26,311 nt of DNA, taken from contig DASZBX010000099.1 of assembly GCA_035943635.1 (NCBI GenBank), positions 1 through 26,311 of the forward strand. The letters run 5' to 3'. Below, one piece after another: positions 1 to 7,475 of this stretch (position 1 is the first letter of the stretch; each line of letters opens with the position of its first letter). The notes beneath the pieces are model-generated. The model saw only the letters and a program-made list of their open reading frames with translations, ran no database searches and was not told where the DNA came from. Position numbers and translations under genes: made by a program. Source of the DNA: DASZBX01 sp035943635 (GTDB taxonomy: Bacteria > Actinomycetota > Actinomycetes > Streptomycetales > Catenulisporaceae).

Positions 1-32
1 CCCGGACCCCGGCGGCCGGCCCGGCGGCCGGC

Positions 33-1949
33 TCAGACCGGCAGCCGGCTGGACGGCACGAACGGCACGTCGGTCACGTAGCCGTGCCGGTTCATCCGCT
101 GCAACGCCGCGATGTAGTAGCCGGACATCTCCTCCTGGTGCAGCCGCTCGCAGGCGAAGGACCAGCTGAGATGGTCGATGCTGTAGTGCCCGGCGCCCTG
201 CCCGCGGACCAGGTGCACCTCGGCCAGTTCGTCCAGCAGCTCCTCGGCCCGGCGCTCGGAGCACTCCAGCAGGACCGCCACCGCGTGGGTGCGGATCTGC
301 CGGCTGGTGATCAGGCCCAGCCACCGGAAGGTCTTGCGCAGGTCGTCGCCGTTGCGCGAGTGCTGGCCCAGCGCGTCGTACATCCGGTCCAGGGCCGAGC
401 GCACGGCCAGGTCGCCGAACTGCAGTTCGTCCAGGCTGCGCTGGGCGTCGGCCAGCTTGCGCGCGGTCTCGGCCACGCTGGTGCCGGGCCGGTGCAGCAG
501 CCGCCGGCCGGCGATCCGCAGCGCCAGCGGCAGTCCGTCGCAGGCCCGGACGATCACCCGGACGGCCTCGGCCTCGGCCTCGATCCGCGGCCGGCCGACG
601 ATGCCGGCCAAGAGGTCGGTCGCGTCCTGCTCGTCCAGCGGGTCCAGCACCACGGTGCCGGCCCCGTCCAGGTCGGTCAGGTGCCGGCGGCTGCTGACCA
701 GGATCCTGCTGTCGCCGCTGCCCGGCATCAGCGGCCGGACCTGGGCGGCGTGGCAGACGTCGTCGAGCACGATCAGCACCTTGCGCCGGGCCACCACCGA
801 GCGGTACAGGTCCAGCAGGTCGTCGTCCCCGTCCGGGATGGCCGAGCGGGGGATGCCCAGGCCGACCAGGAAACGCCGGGCCACCTGTGCGGGGTCGACC
901 GACGTGCCCTGCGGGCCCTCCAGGCTGGCGTACAGCTGCCCCTCGGGGAAGTCGGCGCTGGCGTCGTGCGCGACCCGCAGCAGCAGGCTGGTCTTGCCGA
1001 TCCCGGCCGGCCCGGTGACGATGGCCGTGGCCACCGCCTGCCGCGCGTCGGTCCGGGCGGTCAGCAGAGCGCGCAGGGCCCGGGTCTGGCCGGTGCGGCC
1101 GGTGAAGTCGCGCACCTGCGGCGGGAGCTGGGCCGGCAGGGTCGGTTCGGCGCCGTCGGCGGCCGGCCCGGCCTCCCCGCGCACCGTGACCGGCCCGAGC
1201 GCGAGCGGCTCGTCCTCCCCGCGCAGGATCCGGCTCTGGATCTTGCGCAGGTCCGCCCCCGGCTCCATCCCGAACTGGCCGATCAGGTCGGCCCGGACCC
1301 GCTGGAACAGGCCGAGCGCCTCGGGCTGCTGGCCGGAGCGGAACAGCGCGAGCATCAGCCGGCCGACGAAGGCCTCGTTCAGCGGCTGCTCGCGCACCAC
1401 CCGGCGCAGCTCGGGCAGGATCTCGGCGTGCCGTTGTAGCTCCAGCTGCATGTCCACCCGCCAGCCGAGGGTCTGCAGCCGCAGTTCGCGCAGGTGGTCG
1501 CCCTCGGCCTCGTGCAGCCGGGAGCAGGGCAGGTCCACGAACGGGTCGCTGCGCCACAGGCCCAGCCCGCGGTCCAGCTCCTCCACCGCGCCGGCCAGGT
1601 CGCCGGACTCGGCGCGCGTCTTCGCGGTCCGCCGGTGCGAGTGGAAACTGCCCAGATCCGTGTCGCCCTCCTGGACCCGGACCAGATATCCGGGGGCGTG
1701 GGTCTGGATCTGGTCCGCCCCGAACGAATCCAGGACCCGGCGCAGTCGCATCACATAAGTTCGGACCGTTGCCGCGGCGCTGCGCGGGAGCGGATCGTCC
1801 CAGACGAATTGGGCGATGCGGTCGACGGAGACAACCTTGTTGGGGTTGAGTAACAACATAGTTAAAACGATTCGCTGCCTCGGCGCCGAGATGACCACCT
1901 CGCGGTCGCCCGAGCGGATGACCAGTGGGCCGAGAATCAGGAACTTCAC
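33..1949 (-). CDS. AfsR/SARP-family transcriptional regulator with NB-ARC ATPase domain
   Basis: Predicted cytoplasmic transcription activator of 638 residues. Residues 1-92 look like an OmpR-type winged-helix DNA-binding domain, about 98-245 a bacterial transcriptional activator (BTAD) domain, and about 280-550 an NB-ARC/STAND ATPase with Walker A GPAGIGKT (K319), Walker B VLIVLDD and a GLPLAL motif. It stops after a short winged-helix-like tail, so it lacks the TPR region of full-length AfsR (about 1000 residues). The start is GTG with GGAGG at 1954-1958. Leu29 and Leu33 are TTA codons (1863-1865 and 1851-1853 on the minus strand), so translation probably depends on the bldA tRNA. SARPs usually activate antibiotic or secondary-metabolite genes. 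Here the neighbours are a GH76 gene and the Nit operon, with NRPS genes 14 kb away; the real target is unknown. Confidence 0.93.
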   Translation of the reverse strand: MKFLILGPLVIRSGDREVVISAPRQRIVLTMLLLNPNKVVSVDRIAQFVWDDPLPRSAAATVRTYVMRLRRVLDSFGADQIQTHAPGYLVRVQEGDTDLGSFHSHRRTAKTRAESGDLAGAVEELDRGLGLWRSDPFVDLPCSRLHEAEGDHLRELRLQTLGWRVDMQLELQRHAEILPELRRVVREQPLNEAFVGRLMLALFRSGQQPEALGLFQRVRADLIGQFGMEPGADLRKIQSRILRGEDEPLALGPVTVRGEAGPAADGAEPTLPAQLPPQVRDFTGRTGQTRALRALLTARTDARQAVATAIVTGPAGIGKTSLLLRVAHDASADFPEGQLYASLEGPQGTSVDPAQVARRFLVGLGIPRSAIPDGDDDLLDLYRSVVARRKVLIVLDDVCHAAQVRPLMPGSGDSRILVSSRRHLTDLDGAGTVVLDPLDEQDATDLLAGIVGRPRIEAEAEAVRVIVRACDGLPLALRIAGRRLLHRPGTSVAETARKLADAQRSLDELQFGDLAVRSALDRMYDALGQHSRNGDDLRKTFRWLGLITSRQIRTHAVAVLLECSERRAEELLDELAEVHLVRGQGAGHYSIDHLSWSFACERLHQEEMSGYYIAALQRMNRHGYVTDVPFVPSSRLPV

Positions 1950-2071
1950 TATTCCTCCGAACTCTACTGCACGGCGACAACTTTCCGGGCCGCCATTGCG
2001 CCGCCTGGTGGCAGCTGACGAATCAGGTCGTCACGGTGCCCGGACCACACCTGTCGAGGGTGCAGCAGAAT

Positions 2072-2101
2072 TAGATAGTCTTGTGTGCTGAGTTGATATC
2101 A
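2072..2101 (-). promoter_or_regulatory. Candidate promoter/operator of the SARP gene
   Basis: On the minus strand a -10-like TATCTA (2072-2077) lies about 120 nt upstream of the SARP start. Seventeen bases further upstream, where a -35 box would sit, is the palindrome TGATATCA (2094-2101) instead of a recognisable -35. This arrangement is typical of a promoter that needs an activator, or is blocked by a repressor, at the -35 position. No transcription start is proven, so this is a motif-level call. Confidence 0.35.
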
Positions 2102-2109
2102 GGCAACTG
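2093..2109 (-). repeat. Copy 1 of a shared 17-bp motif, CAGYTGCCTGATATCAR
   Basis: Read on the minus strand this copy is CAGTTGCCTGATATCAA. A second copy, 15/17 identical, lies at 4884-4900 on the plus strand. The core TGATATCA is palindromic and AT-rich in otherwise very GC-rich DNA. It sits upstream of the SARP gene and overlaps its putative -35 region. Confidence 0.4.
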
Positions 2110-2745
2110 CGTCAGAGAAGACCGAACCTGTGCGGTGGTCGACGTCGACCGCCGCCCGGAGACAGGAATATGCCGCTTGACCTGTACTGGACCGTTCGTG
2201 TCATGCAGATACTTGATACTCTCCTGTGATGTTGTCGAGGCGGATCTCATCGTACCCGGTCCATCGACACGGCCACGCTTCCACGCGCAGCATGACCGAC
2301 CCCACCCTGAAAACACGTCACAATCGTAGAAAACCAAGTGTTCTCCTTCGTAAATGCGTTCTACGCTGAACGATGCGGAATCTCGAGCATGCACGCAAAG
2401 ATGGACGAAGGACCATCGGACGTATTCCCATAGTAGCTCTGGATACTGATAAAAGAAGCACACAGCGCGCCCGGAGTGGATCGCGCGCCGACGCGCACGG
2501 CTCGCTGTCAGAACGCGCGCGGCCACCGTGCGCCCGGGTGCATTTGCGGGTGCAAGCGCACGCTTGGGGGCGGATTCCCGTTTCCCCGGCGGGTCCGCGG
2601 TAAAACCGTGCGGGCGGATATATCCGAGGGTATGACAATGATTAATAATTTGATTTATGCCGGAATCTTTACGGGGCCTGATGATCTTCCCCCGGGCCCG
2701 CCGACGGCGGGGCCGGCCGGACTTCGACGCCTGATGGTCAGAGCC

Positions 2746-2800
2746 GCGAACGCGACGCGCGCCACGAAGCCGGCGAACCGGCTTCGTGGCGCGCGTTCGC
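2746..2800 (-). terminator. Strong hairpin terminator downstream of the GH76 gene
   Basis: The arms 2756-2773 and 2778-2795 are perfectly complementary over 18 bp around a CGAA loop. GCGAA (2746-2750) and TTCGC (2796-2800) extend the stem past an internal bulge. It starts about 35 nt after the GH76 stop. There is no clear T-tract, as is common in GC-rich actinomycetes. It should stop readthrough from the GH76 gene toward the SARP promoter region. Confidence 0.75.
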
Positions 2801-2834
2801 ACCGCAGGCTGCGCAGGTGGCAACCCCGGTACCT

Positions 2835-4673
2835 CTAGTAGGTGGCGAGCAGGCCTTCCAGGGCGCTGGCCTGGGTGCGCCAGTCGCTGACGTTCGGATC
2901 CGCGCTCGGGCTCTGGCCGGACCAGCGTTCGCCGAACTGGTTGAGGGAGTTGCGGTCGGCGTTCCACAGCGAGCTCGTCTGCGCGGTGATGAACGAGGTG
3001 TAGGCGCCGCCGGTCGCGTCGTTGAGGTTGCCGAGGTAGCGCATGAAGATGCCCTTGAACTGCTTCTGGTTGTCGTCGCAGGTCGTGGTGGGGCTGTCGC
3101 AGGACTCGGTGAGCAGTCCGTTGGAGGCCAGGGCGGTGGAGCCGATGGCCGACTGGGCCAGGTGCTCGGCCTCGGTCAGGTCCGCGGCGTTGCCGGTGGC
3201 CTTGTACATCTCCAGCCCCGCGCCGATCGCCAGGCCCTGGTTGTAGCTCCAGACCGTCTGGTTGTTGTCCGTGCACGAGGTGGTCTGGCCGTCGTTGACC
3301 AGGCCGGAGGAGTTGATCATCCCGCTGCCCAGGAACCAGGTCCAGGCCGTGTTCGCCTTCGCCAGCCAGGCGGTGTCACCGGGGATGCGGTTGTGCAGGG
3401 AGGCGGTCAGGGTGACGTACAGGCCGTTGGTCACCGCGTTCTTGTACGTCTTCTGGGTGTTCCACCACACGCCGCCGCCGCACGTACCCGTGTCCCACAG
3501 GGTGCTGACGTAGTTCATGATGGTGACGGCCTCGTTGAGGTACGTCTGGTTCTTGGTCAGGTCGTAGGCGTCGATCCAGGCCAGCGCCCACCATTCGGTG
3601 TCGTCGGTGGCCTGGCTGATGAAGTCGCCCTGGATCGGGTCGCTGCTGCGGGTGCCGGCCGGGAACGCGACGTCGTTGACCTGGAGGGTCCGGTTGACGA
3701 TCCACTCGTACTGGGTGTCGCCGGTCTTCTGGGTGTAGTCGATGATCGAGGTCAGGCCGACCGCGGAGTTCCACCAGCTGGAGGGCCACCAGGCGTTGTA
3801 GGGATCGTAGGACCACATCAGCGCGCTCGCGGCAGCCCCGGCCTGGTTGGAGCCGGGCCGGGTCCAGGCGGTGCAGCTGCCGTTGGAGCCGGTCACCGCC
3901 CGGCCGCACGCGCGGACCACGCCGCCGTACAGGCGCCCGAGCGGGTCGCTGGTGTTGATCATGACGGTCTTGGTGCCGGTCGCCCCGGCCGGGGTGCTCA
4001 CCCGGCCCTCGGAGGACCCGTCCGGCCAGGTCGCCCCGCCGTCCCAGGAGCGGTCCATCCAGATCTCGTCGCCCGGCGCCCCGCCGGAGATGCTGGCCCA
4101 GGCCATGCCGGTGGAGTCGATGTGCAGGGAGATGTCGCGCCCGGCCAGGGTGGTGTCGGGCACCGGGTGGGTGTCGCCGACGGCGGTGCTGCTGCTGACC
4201 CCGTCGCAGCGGGTGGCGCACACGGCCGCGTGCACCCAGGCGGTGCACACGACACCGTTGGCGTTCCCGCAGGCGCGCACCACCGCGCGGTGGTGGTTGG
4301 AGGGGTCGTCCATGTTGTACATCAGGGTTCGGGTACCGGTCCAGGTGCCGGGGATCGAGGCCTGGCCGAGCAGTCCGTCCCAGGTGCTTCCGCCGTCCCA
4401 GGACCGGTCGATCCACACGGAGTCGTTCAGCCGGCCGTCGTCGATGCTGGCCCAGGCCATGCCGTCGACGTCGTCCACGTGCAGCTCGATCACGCGCCCG
4501 TTCTCGTTCATGTTCGGCGTCGGGAAGGTCTCCTGCTGCGCGAGCGAGGGATCGCGCGTGTCGCAGTAGAGCGCGCAGATGGTGGTGGCGGCCGCTGAGG
4601 CCGACGGTTCCGCGATCAGGAAGGGAGTGAGCGCTGTGACCAGCGCGACGAGGATGACTGAGACCCGGCGCAT
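2835..4673 (-). CDS. Secreted GH76 alpha-1,6-mannanase-like glycoside hydrolase with two N-terminal Asp-box repeats
   Basis: Predicted secreted enzyme of 612 residues from the ATG at 4673. Residues 1-28 form a Sec signal peptide (MRR, hydrophobic core, then ASA-A). About 30-245 are two tandem repeats of roughly 105 residues; each carries DRSWDGGxTW, which contains an Asp-box (S-x-D-x-G-x-T-W), plus a CxxxCD start and a VRACG...CTAW end. About 255-612 is a GH76 catalytic domain with the Asp pair D357-D358 (ATDDTEWWALAW) and the family's alpha-barrel sequence style. GH76 enzymes cut alpha-1,6-mannan backbones of fungal or mycobacterial type. The upstream GTG at 4721 was rejected because it would place 16 charged residues before the signal peptide and start within the operator region. 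The gene has its own promoter and operator and looks unrelated to the Nit operon. Confidence 0.9.
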   Translation of the reverse strand: MRRVSVILVALVTALTPFLIAEPSASAAATTICALYCDTRDPSLAQQETFPTPNMNENGRVIELHVDDVDGMAWASIDDGRLNDSVWIDRSWDGGSTWDGLLGQASIPGTWTGTRTLMYNMDDPSNHHRAVVRACGNANGVVCTAWVHAAVCATRCDGVSSSTAVGDTHPVPDTTLAGRDISLHIDSTGMAWASISGGAPGDEIWMDRSWDGGATWPDGSSEGRVSTPAGATGTKTVMINTSDPLGRLYGGVVRACGRAVTGSNGSCTAWTRPGSNQAGAAASALMWSYDPYNAWWPSSWWNSAVGLTSIIDYTQKTGDTQYEWIVNRTLQVNDVAFPAGTRSSDPIQGDFISQATDDTEWWALAWIDAYDLTKNQTYLNEAVTIMNYVSTLWDTGTCGGGVWWNTQKTYKNAVTNGLYVTLTASLHNRIPGDTAWLAKANTAWTWFLGSGMINSSGLVNDGQTTSCTDNNQTVWSYNQGLAIGAGLEMYKATGNAADLTEAEHLAQSAIGSTALASNGLLTESCDSPTTTCDDNQKQFKGIFMRYLGNLNDATGGAYTSFITAQTSSLWNADRNSLNQFGERWSGQSPSADPNVSDWRTQASALEGLLATY

Positions 4674-4722
4674 GACGGCACGACCATTCGAGTGATGTGT
4701 GGTGGGTCTGCGCCGCCCCACT

Positions 4723-4743
4723 TTTCGGAAAACGCTTCCGAAA
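4723..4743 (-). promoter_or_regulatory. Palindromic (LacI-like) operator of the GH76 gene
   Basis: Perfect 8-bp inverted repeat TTTCGGAA (4723-4730) and TTCCGAAA (4736-4743) around AACGC. The arms and central CG resemble operators of LacI-family sugar repressors. It lies just downstream of the predicted transcription start of the GH76 gene (about 4753), a position suited to repression. The regulator is not in the window. Confidence 0.65.
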
Positions 4744-4759
4744 CACGGGTTTGGAGGGG

Positions 4760-4788
4760 ATGTTAGGAAGGTGAAAGGCGTCCGTCAA
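4760..4788 (-). promoter_or_regulatory. Sigma-70-type promoter of the GH76 gene
   Basis: On the minus strand TTGACG (4783-4788) is followed by exactly 17 bases and TAACAT (4760-4765), close to the housekeeping consensus. The predicted start of transcription is near 4753, giving a leader of about 80 nt that contains the operator palindrome. Confidence 0.75.
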
Positions 4789-5195
4789 CCGGGTCGCGGG
4801 GTGGATCTTCGCTGCTGGGCGGGTTGGTTGCGGGCGGGCTGGTGAATCAGGGCTCTGGCCTGCGGGTGATTGCGCGAGGTGAACAGCTGCCTGATATCAG
4901 AGGTGCGTGGCGGGTGTGGGGTCGGGCGTGAAAGTTTCACGCGGCGCGCCTCACTCCCTGGGTCGAGCGCGAGCCCGCACCGACCAGCGGCCTGCCGGGT
5001 CGCAGCGCCTGATCCGGCGCGCGAATACTGCCGAATAGCGATGATTTATCATTACTTAGACGCTATTGCTACGTGAGGTTCCGGTAACTGTCCTTTATTC
5101 CGGATGAATCCGTTCGGTAACGCAGCCTGGCTTGAGTAGTCCATGACAAGCGGTGGTCCGGTGTCAGCGCCTGACCACCCTGCCTGGAGGATCTC
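4789..5195. other. Intergenic region upstream of the Nit operon
   Basis: This 407-bp region between the divergent GH76 gene and the Nit operon holds no convincing gene. It contains the second copy of the CAGYTGCCTGATATCAR motif, an AT-rich block (5020-5110) with nested inverted repeats (AATAGCG 5034-5040 with CGCTATT 5061-5067, enclosing ATGATTTATCAT 5041-5052), and two GTAAC boxes 33 bp apart (5084-5088 and 5117-5121). The operon promoter should lie here, but no clear -35/-10 pair was found. Confidence 0.5.
4884..4900 (+). repeat. Copy 2 of the shared 17-bp motif, CAGYTGCCTGATATCAR
   Basis: The sequence is CAGCTGCCTGATATCAG, 15/17 identical to the minus-strand copy at 2093-2109. It contains the 10-bp palindrome CTGATATCAG. 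It lies about 355 nt upstream of nitH in the same orientation to the gene as copy 1 has to the SARP gene, and about 210 nt upstream of the divergent GH76 gene. Confidence 0.4.
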
Positions 5196-5258
5196 ATGTC
5201 TGGACTGATTTTTCCCGTGAGCCGCCCGGCCGGATCCGTCGTCGGGAGCCGGCGGTGA
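5196..5258 (+). CDS. Putative 20-residue leader peptide overlapping the nitH start
   Basis: A short frame of 20 codons starts at ATG 5196 behind a strong GGAGG (5186-5190, 5-nt spacing). It ends with TGA 5256-5258, which overlaps the likely nitH GTG start as GTGA. This is the best ribosome-binding site ahead of the operon. The peptide (beginning MSGLIFPVSR) has no recognised motif and no run of one amino acid that would suggest classic attenuation. It may serve translational coupling. A sequence error joining it to nitH is the alternative. Confidence 0.45.
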   Translation: MSGLIFPVSRPAGSVVGSRR

Positions 5259-6583
5259 GCCCGGCGGGCCCGGACGGCCGGCCGCTGCCGGCCGGGGCGC
5301 ACTTTCCGGTGGTGGTGGTCGGCGGCGGGCAGGCCGGGCTCTCGATGAGCTACTGCCTGCGCGAGCGCGGCGTCGAGCACCTGGTGATCGAGGCGCACCG
5401 GGTCGGGCACGAGTGGCGCGAGCGCCGCTGGGACTCGTTCTGCCTGGTCACCCCGAACTGGCAGTGCCGGCTGCCCGGGTTTGCGTACCAGGGGTCTGAT
5501 CCGGACGGGTTCATCGTCCGGGAGCAGATCGTCCGCTATCTGGAGGATTACGCCGCCTCCTTCCGGCCGCCGCTGGTCGAGGGCGTGTCGGTCACCCGGC
5601 TGCGGCGCGAGCGCGGCGTCTTCGAACTGTCCACCACGGCCGGCGAGCTGACGGCGGACCAGGTCGTGGTGGCCACCGGGCCGTACCACACCCCGTCGAC
5701 ACCGCGGGTCGCCGAGCGGCTGCCGGCCCGGATCGCGCAGGTCCACTCCTCGGGTTACCGCAATCCGAAGCAGTTGCCCGAGGGCGCCGTGCTGGTGGTC
5801 GGCACCGGGCAGTCCGGCTGCCAGATCGCCGAGGACCTGCACCTGGCCGGGCGGCAGGTCCACCTGGCCGTGGGCAGCGCGCCGCGGGTGGCCCGGTTCT
5901 ACCGCGGCCGGGACTGCGTGGCCTGGCTCGACGACATGGGCTACTACGGCCGGGGGATCGACGAGTTCCCCGACGCCGACGCGGTCCGGATGCGGGCCAA
6001 CCACTACGTCACCGGCCGCGACGGCGGGCGCGACATCGACCTGCGGGTGTTCGCCCGGGACGGGATGCGGCTGTACGGGCGGCTGACCGGCGTGGCCGGC
6101 GAGGTCCTGACCTTCGCCGACGACCTGGCGGCCAACCTGGATCGGGCCGACGCGGTGGCCGAGGGGATCAAGGACTCGATCGACGCGCACATCCTCGCCC
6201 GCGGCCTCGCGGCGCCGGCCGAGGCCCGGTACGTGCCGGTGTGGCGCCCGTCCGGGCCGTCCGGGCCGCTCGACCTGGCCGCGGCCGGGGTGACCAGCGT
6301 GATCTGGTCGACCGGGTTCGCCCGGGACCACCGGTGGATCGAGATCCCGGCCTTCGACGGGCGCGGCTACCCGATGCACTGGCGCGGCGCGACCAGCTGC
6401 CCGGGCCTGTACTTCCTCGGCCTGCCCTGGCAGTTCTCCTGGGGTTCGGGCCGGTTCGAGGCGGTCGGCCGGGACGCCCGGTTCCTGGCCGACCACATCG
6501 ACGCCTCGCGCCGGATGGCGGACGTCTGCGGCGTGCTCACCGGCGCGCCGGCCACCCTCGCGGCCGCCCTGCCGGTCGGCTGA
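5255..6583 (+). CDS. nitH: MSMEG_0569-family flavin-dependent oxidoreductase (Nit1C NitH)
   Basis: Predicted FAD/NADPH-dependent monooxygenase-like protein of 442 residues from GTG 5255. The FAD-binding GGGQAG lies at residues 23-28, a second nucleotide-binding GTGQSG at 183-188, and a late WSTGF motif follows, all typical of the CzcO/flavin monooxygenase group. The C-terminal GLPWQFSWGSGRF segment suits the nitrilase-cluster family. Its substrate is unknown. GTG 5255 was chosen because it sits about 22 residues ahead of the FAD motif, has GGGAG at 5244-5248 and overlaps the stop of the leader peptide; the frame stays open up to GTG 5153. It is the first full-length gene of the operon and is followed after 14 bp by the amidohydrolase. 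Family and cluster membership are confident; the reaction is not. Confidence 0.88.
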   Translation: MSPAGPDGRPLPAGAHFPVVVVGGGQAGLSMSYCLRERGVEHLVIEAHRVGHEWRERRWDSFCLVTPNWQCRLPGFAYQGSDPDGFIVREQIVRYLEDYAASFRPPLVEGVSVTRLRRERGVFELSTTAGELTADQVVVATGPYHTPSTPRVAERLPARIAQVHSSGYRNPKQLPEGAVLVVGTGQSGCQIAEDLHLAGRQVHLAVGSAPRVARFYRGRDCVAWLDDMGYYGRGIDEFPDADAVRMRANHYVTGRDGGRDIDLRVFARDGMRLYGRLTGVAGEVLTFADDLAANLDRADAVAEGIKDSIDAHILARGLAAPAEARYVPVWRPSGPSGPLDLAAAGVTSVIWSTGFARDHRWIEIPAFDGRGYPMHWRGATSCPGLYFLGLPWQFSWGSGRFEAVGRDARFLADHIDASRRMADVCGVLTGAPATLAAALPVG

Positions 6584-6597
6584 GAGGAGACACTGCC

Positions 6598-7413
6598 ATG
6601 GTCTACGACGCTCATCGGCACATCGGGGTGCTGCCCGCGTTTCCGTTCTACGGCGGCCCGCCGGTCAACCCGGACACCACCGCCCGGGCCACCATCAAGC
6701 AACTGATATCAGACCTCGATCGCGAGGGCACCGAACGGGCCCTGGTGATCCCCAACTACGGCGTGCCGGATCCGGCGATCGCCTTCTCCTTCAACGAGTT
6801 GGCGGTCGAAGCGGCGCAGGCCGACGAGCGGATCCGGGCCGGACTGTGGGTCTCCCCGCGGCCTGAGGACGAGCAGCGCACGGCCGCCGCCCTGGCCCTG
6901 GCCGGCGAGGCGGGGGTGCGCGCGCTCAAACTCAGCTTCCTGCTGGGCGGGCACCCGGCCGACCCGGTCTGCCGCCCGGGCCTGGACCGGATCTTCGCCG
7001 CGGCCGAGCGGCTCGGCCTGGTGGTGCACGTGCACACGTCCCCGGGCGCGGCCTCCGACATCGACCACGTCGGCCTGCTGGTCGACTGGTACGCCGACCG
7101 GGTGCCGGTGCACCTGGTGCACTTCGGCGGCGGGATGAGCGGGCACATCAAGCTGGTCGGGTCCCGGTTCTTCGACTGGATCGCGGCCGGCAAGCGGGTC
7201 TACACCGACCTGTCCTGGGCGATCGGCTTCGCCCCGGCCTGGCTGGCCGAGGAGATCGGCCGGCGCGGGATCGGCCACGACCGGGTGCTGTTCGCCAGCG
7301 ACCAGCCCTGGGGCGACTTCGCCGGGGAGTACGCCCGGATGACCGCCGCCGTCGGCGGGACCGACCTGGGCGCGCTGGTCTTCCGGGAGACCTTCGCAGT
7401 CCTCTACGACTAA
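6598..7413 (+). CDS. Metal-dependent amidohydrolase (amidohydrolase-2 family)
   Basis: Predicted cytoplasmic TIM-barrel hydrolase or decarboxylase-like enzyme of 271 residues. Metal-ligand candidates are H6 and H8 in DAHRH, H144 in VVHVH, H172/H175 in HLVHFGGG, and D235 in FASDQPWGD. These are the usual positions in the ACMSD/amidohydrolase-2 group (PF04909). The start has a GAGAGGAGA ribosome site and lies 14 bp after nitH, so the two are co-transcribed. The protein is not one of the standard seven Nit1C components; its position inside the operon suggests a hydrolytic step added to the pathway here. The substrate is unknown. CTGATATCAG (6703-6712) inside the gene uses the rare codons ATA and TCA. 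Confidence 0.85.
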   Translation: MVYDAHRHIGVLPAFPFYGGPPVNPDTTARATIKQLISDLDREGTERALVIPNYGVPDPAIAFSFNELAVEAAQADERIRAGLWVSPRPEDEQRTAAALALAGEAGVRALKLSFLLGGHPADPVCRPGLDRIFAAAERLGLVVHVHTSPGAASDIDHVGLLVDWYADRVPVHLVHFGGGMSGHIKLVGSRFFDWIAAGKRVYTDLSWAIGFAPAWLAEEIGRRGIGHDRVLFASDQPWGDFAGEYARMTAAVGGTDLGALVFRETFAVLYD

Positions 7414-7475
7414 ACCACGTCCTGTGCCAGTACCTGAAACATCAATACCCATACACATTTGAGGAGACGGCGACC

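Larger units (their letters stand above)
1950..2834. other. Low-GC intergenic region between the SARP gene and the GH76 gene
   Basis: This 885-bp stretch has no convincing gene. Open frames here lack GC3 bias and recognisable protein motifs. Composition is visibly lower in GC than the flanks, especially 2080-2480 and 2630-2680. Besides the SARP promoter region it holds an inverted repeat CGTAGAA/TTCTACG (2325-2331 and 2359-2365), a smaller CGTTC/GAACG pair (2357-2361 and 2368-2372), a 12-bp palindrome CGGATATATCCG (2615-2626) and the GH76 terminator hairpin. A small RNA or short peptide gene cannot be excluded. Confidence 0.5.

Noticed and set aside
2615..2626. 12-bp palindrome CGGATATATCCG as an operator
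   Set aside because: Not near a gene start on either strand and seen only once; too short for a call on its own.
2631..2838. Small plus-strand frame starting MTMINNLIYAGIFTGPDD, considered as a peptide precursor
   Set aside because: It runs straight through the GH76 terminator hairpin, has a poor ribosome site and no maturation genes nearby. The AT-rich start could instead be regulatory.
2817..4598. A 593-codon plus-strand frame over the GH76 gene
   Set aside because: Gly/Val/Ala-rich translation without motifs; the minus-strand GH76 frame has a signal peptide, Asp-box repeats and catalytic Asp pair.
4870..5076. 68-codon plus-strand frame upstream of the Nit operon
   Set aside because: No GC3 bias, no family match, no clear ribosome site; it overlaps inverted repeats that look regulatory.
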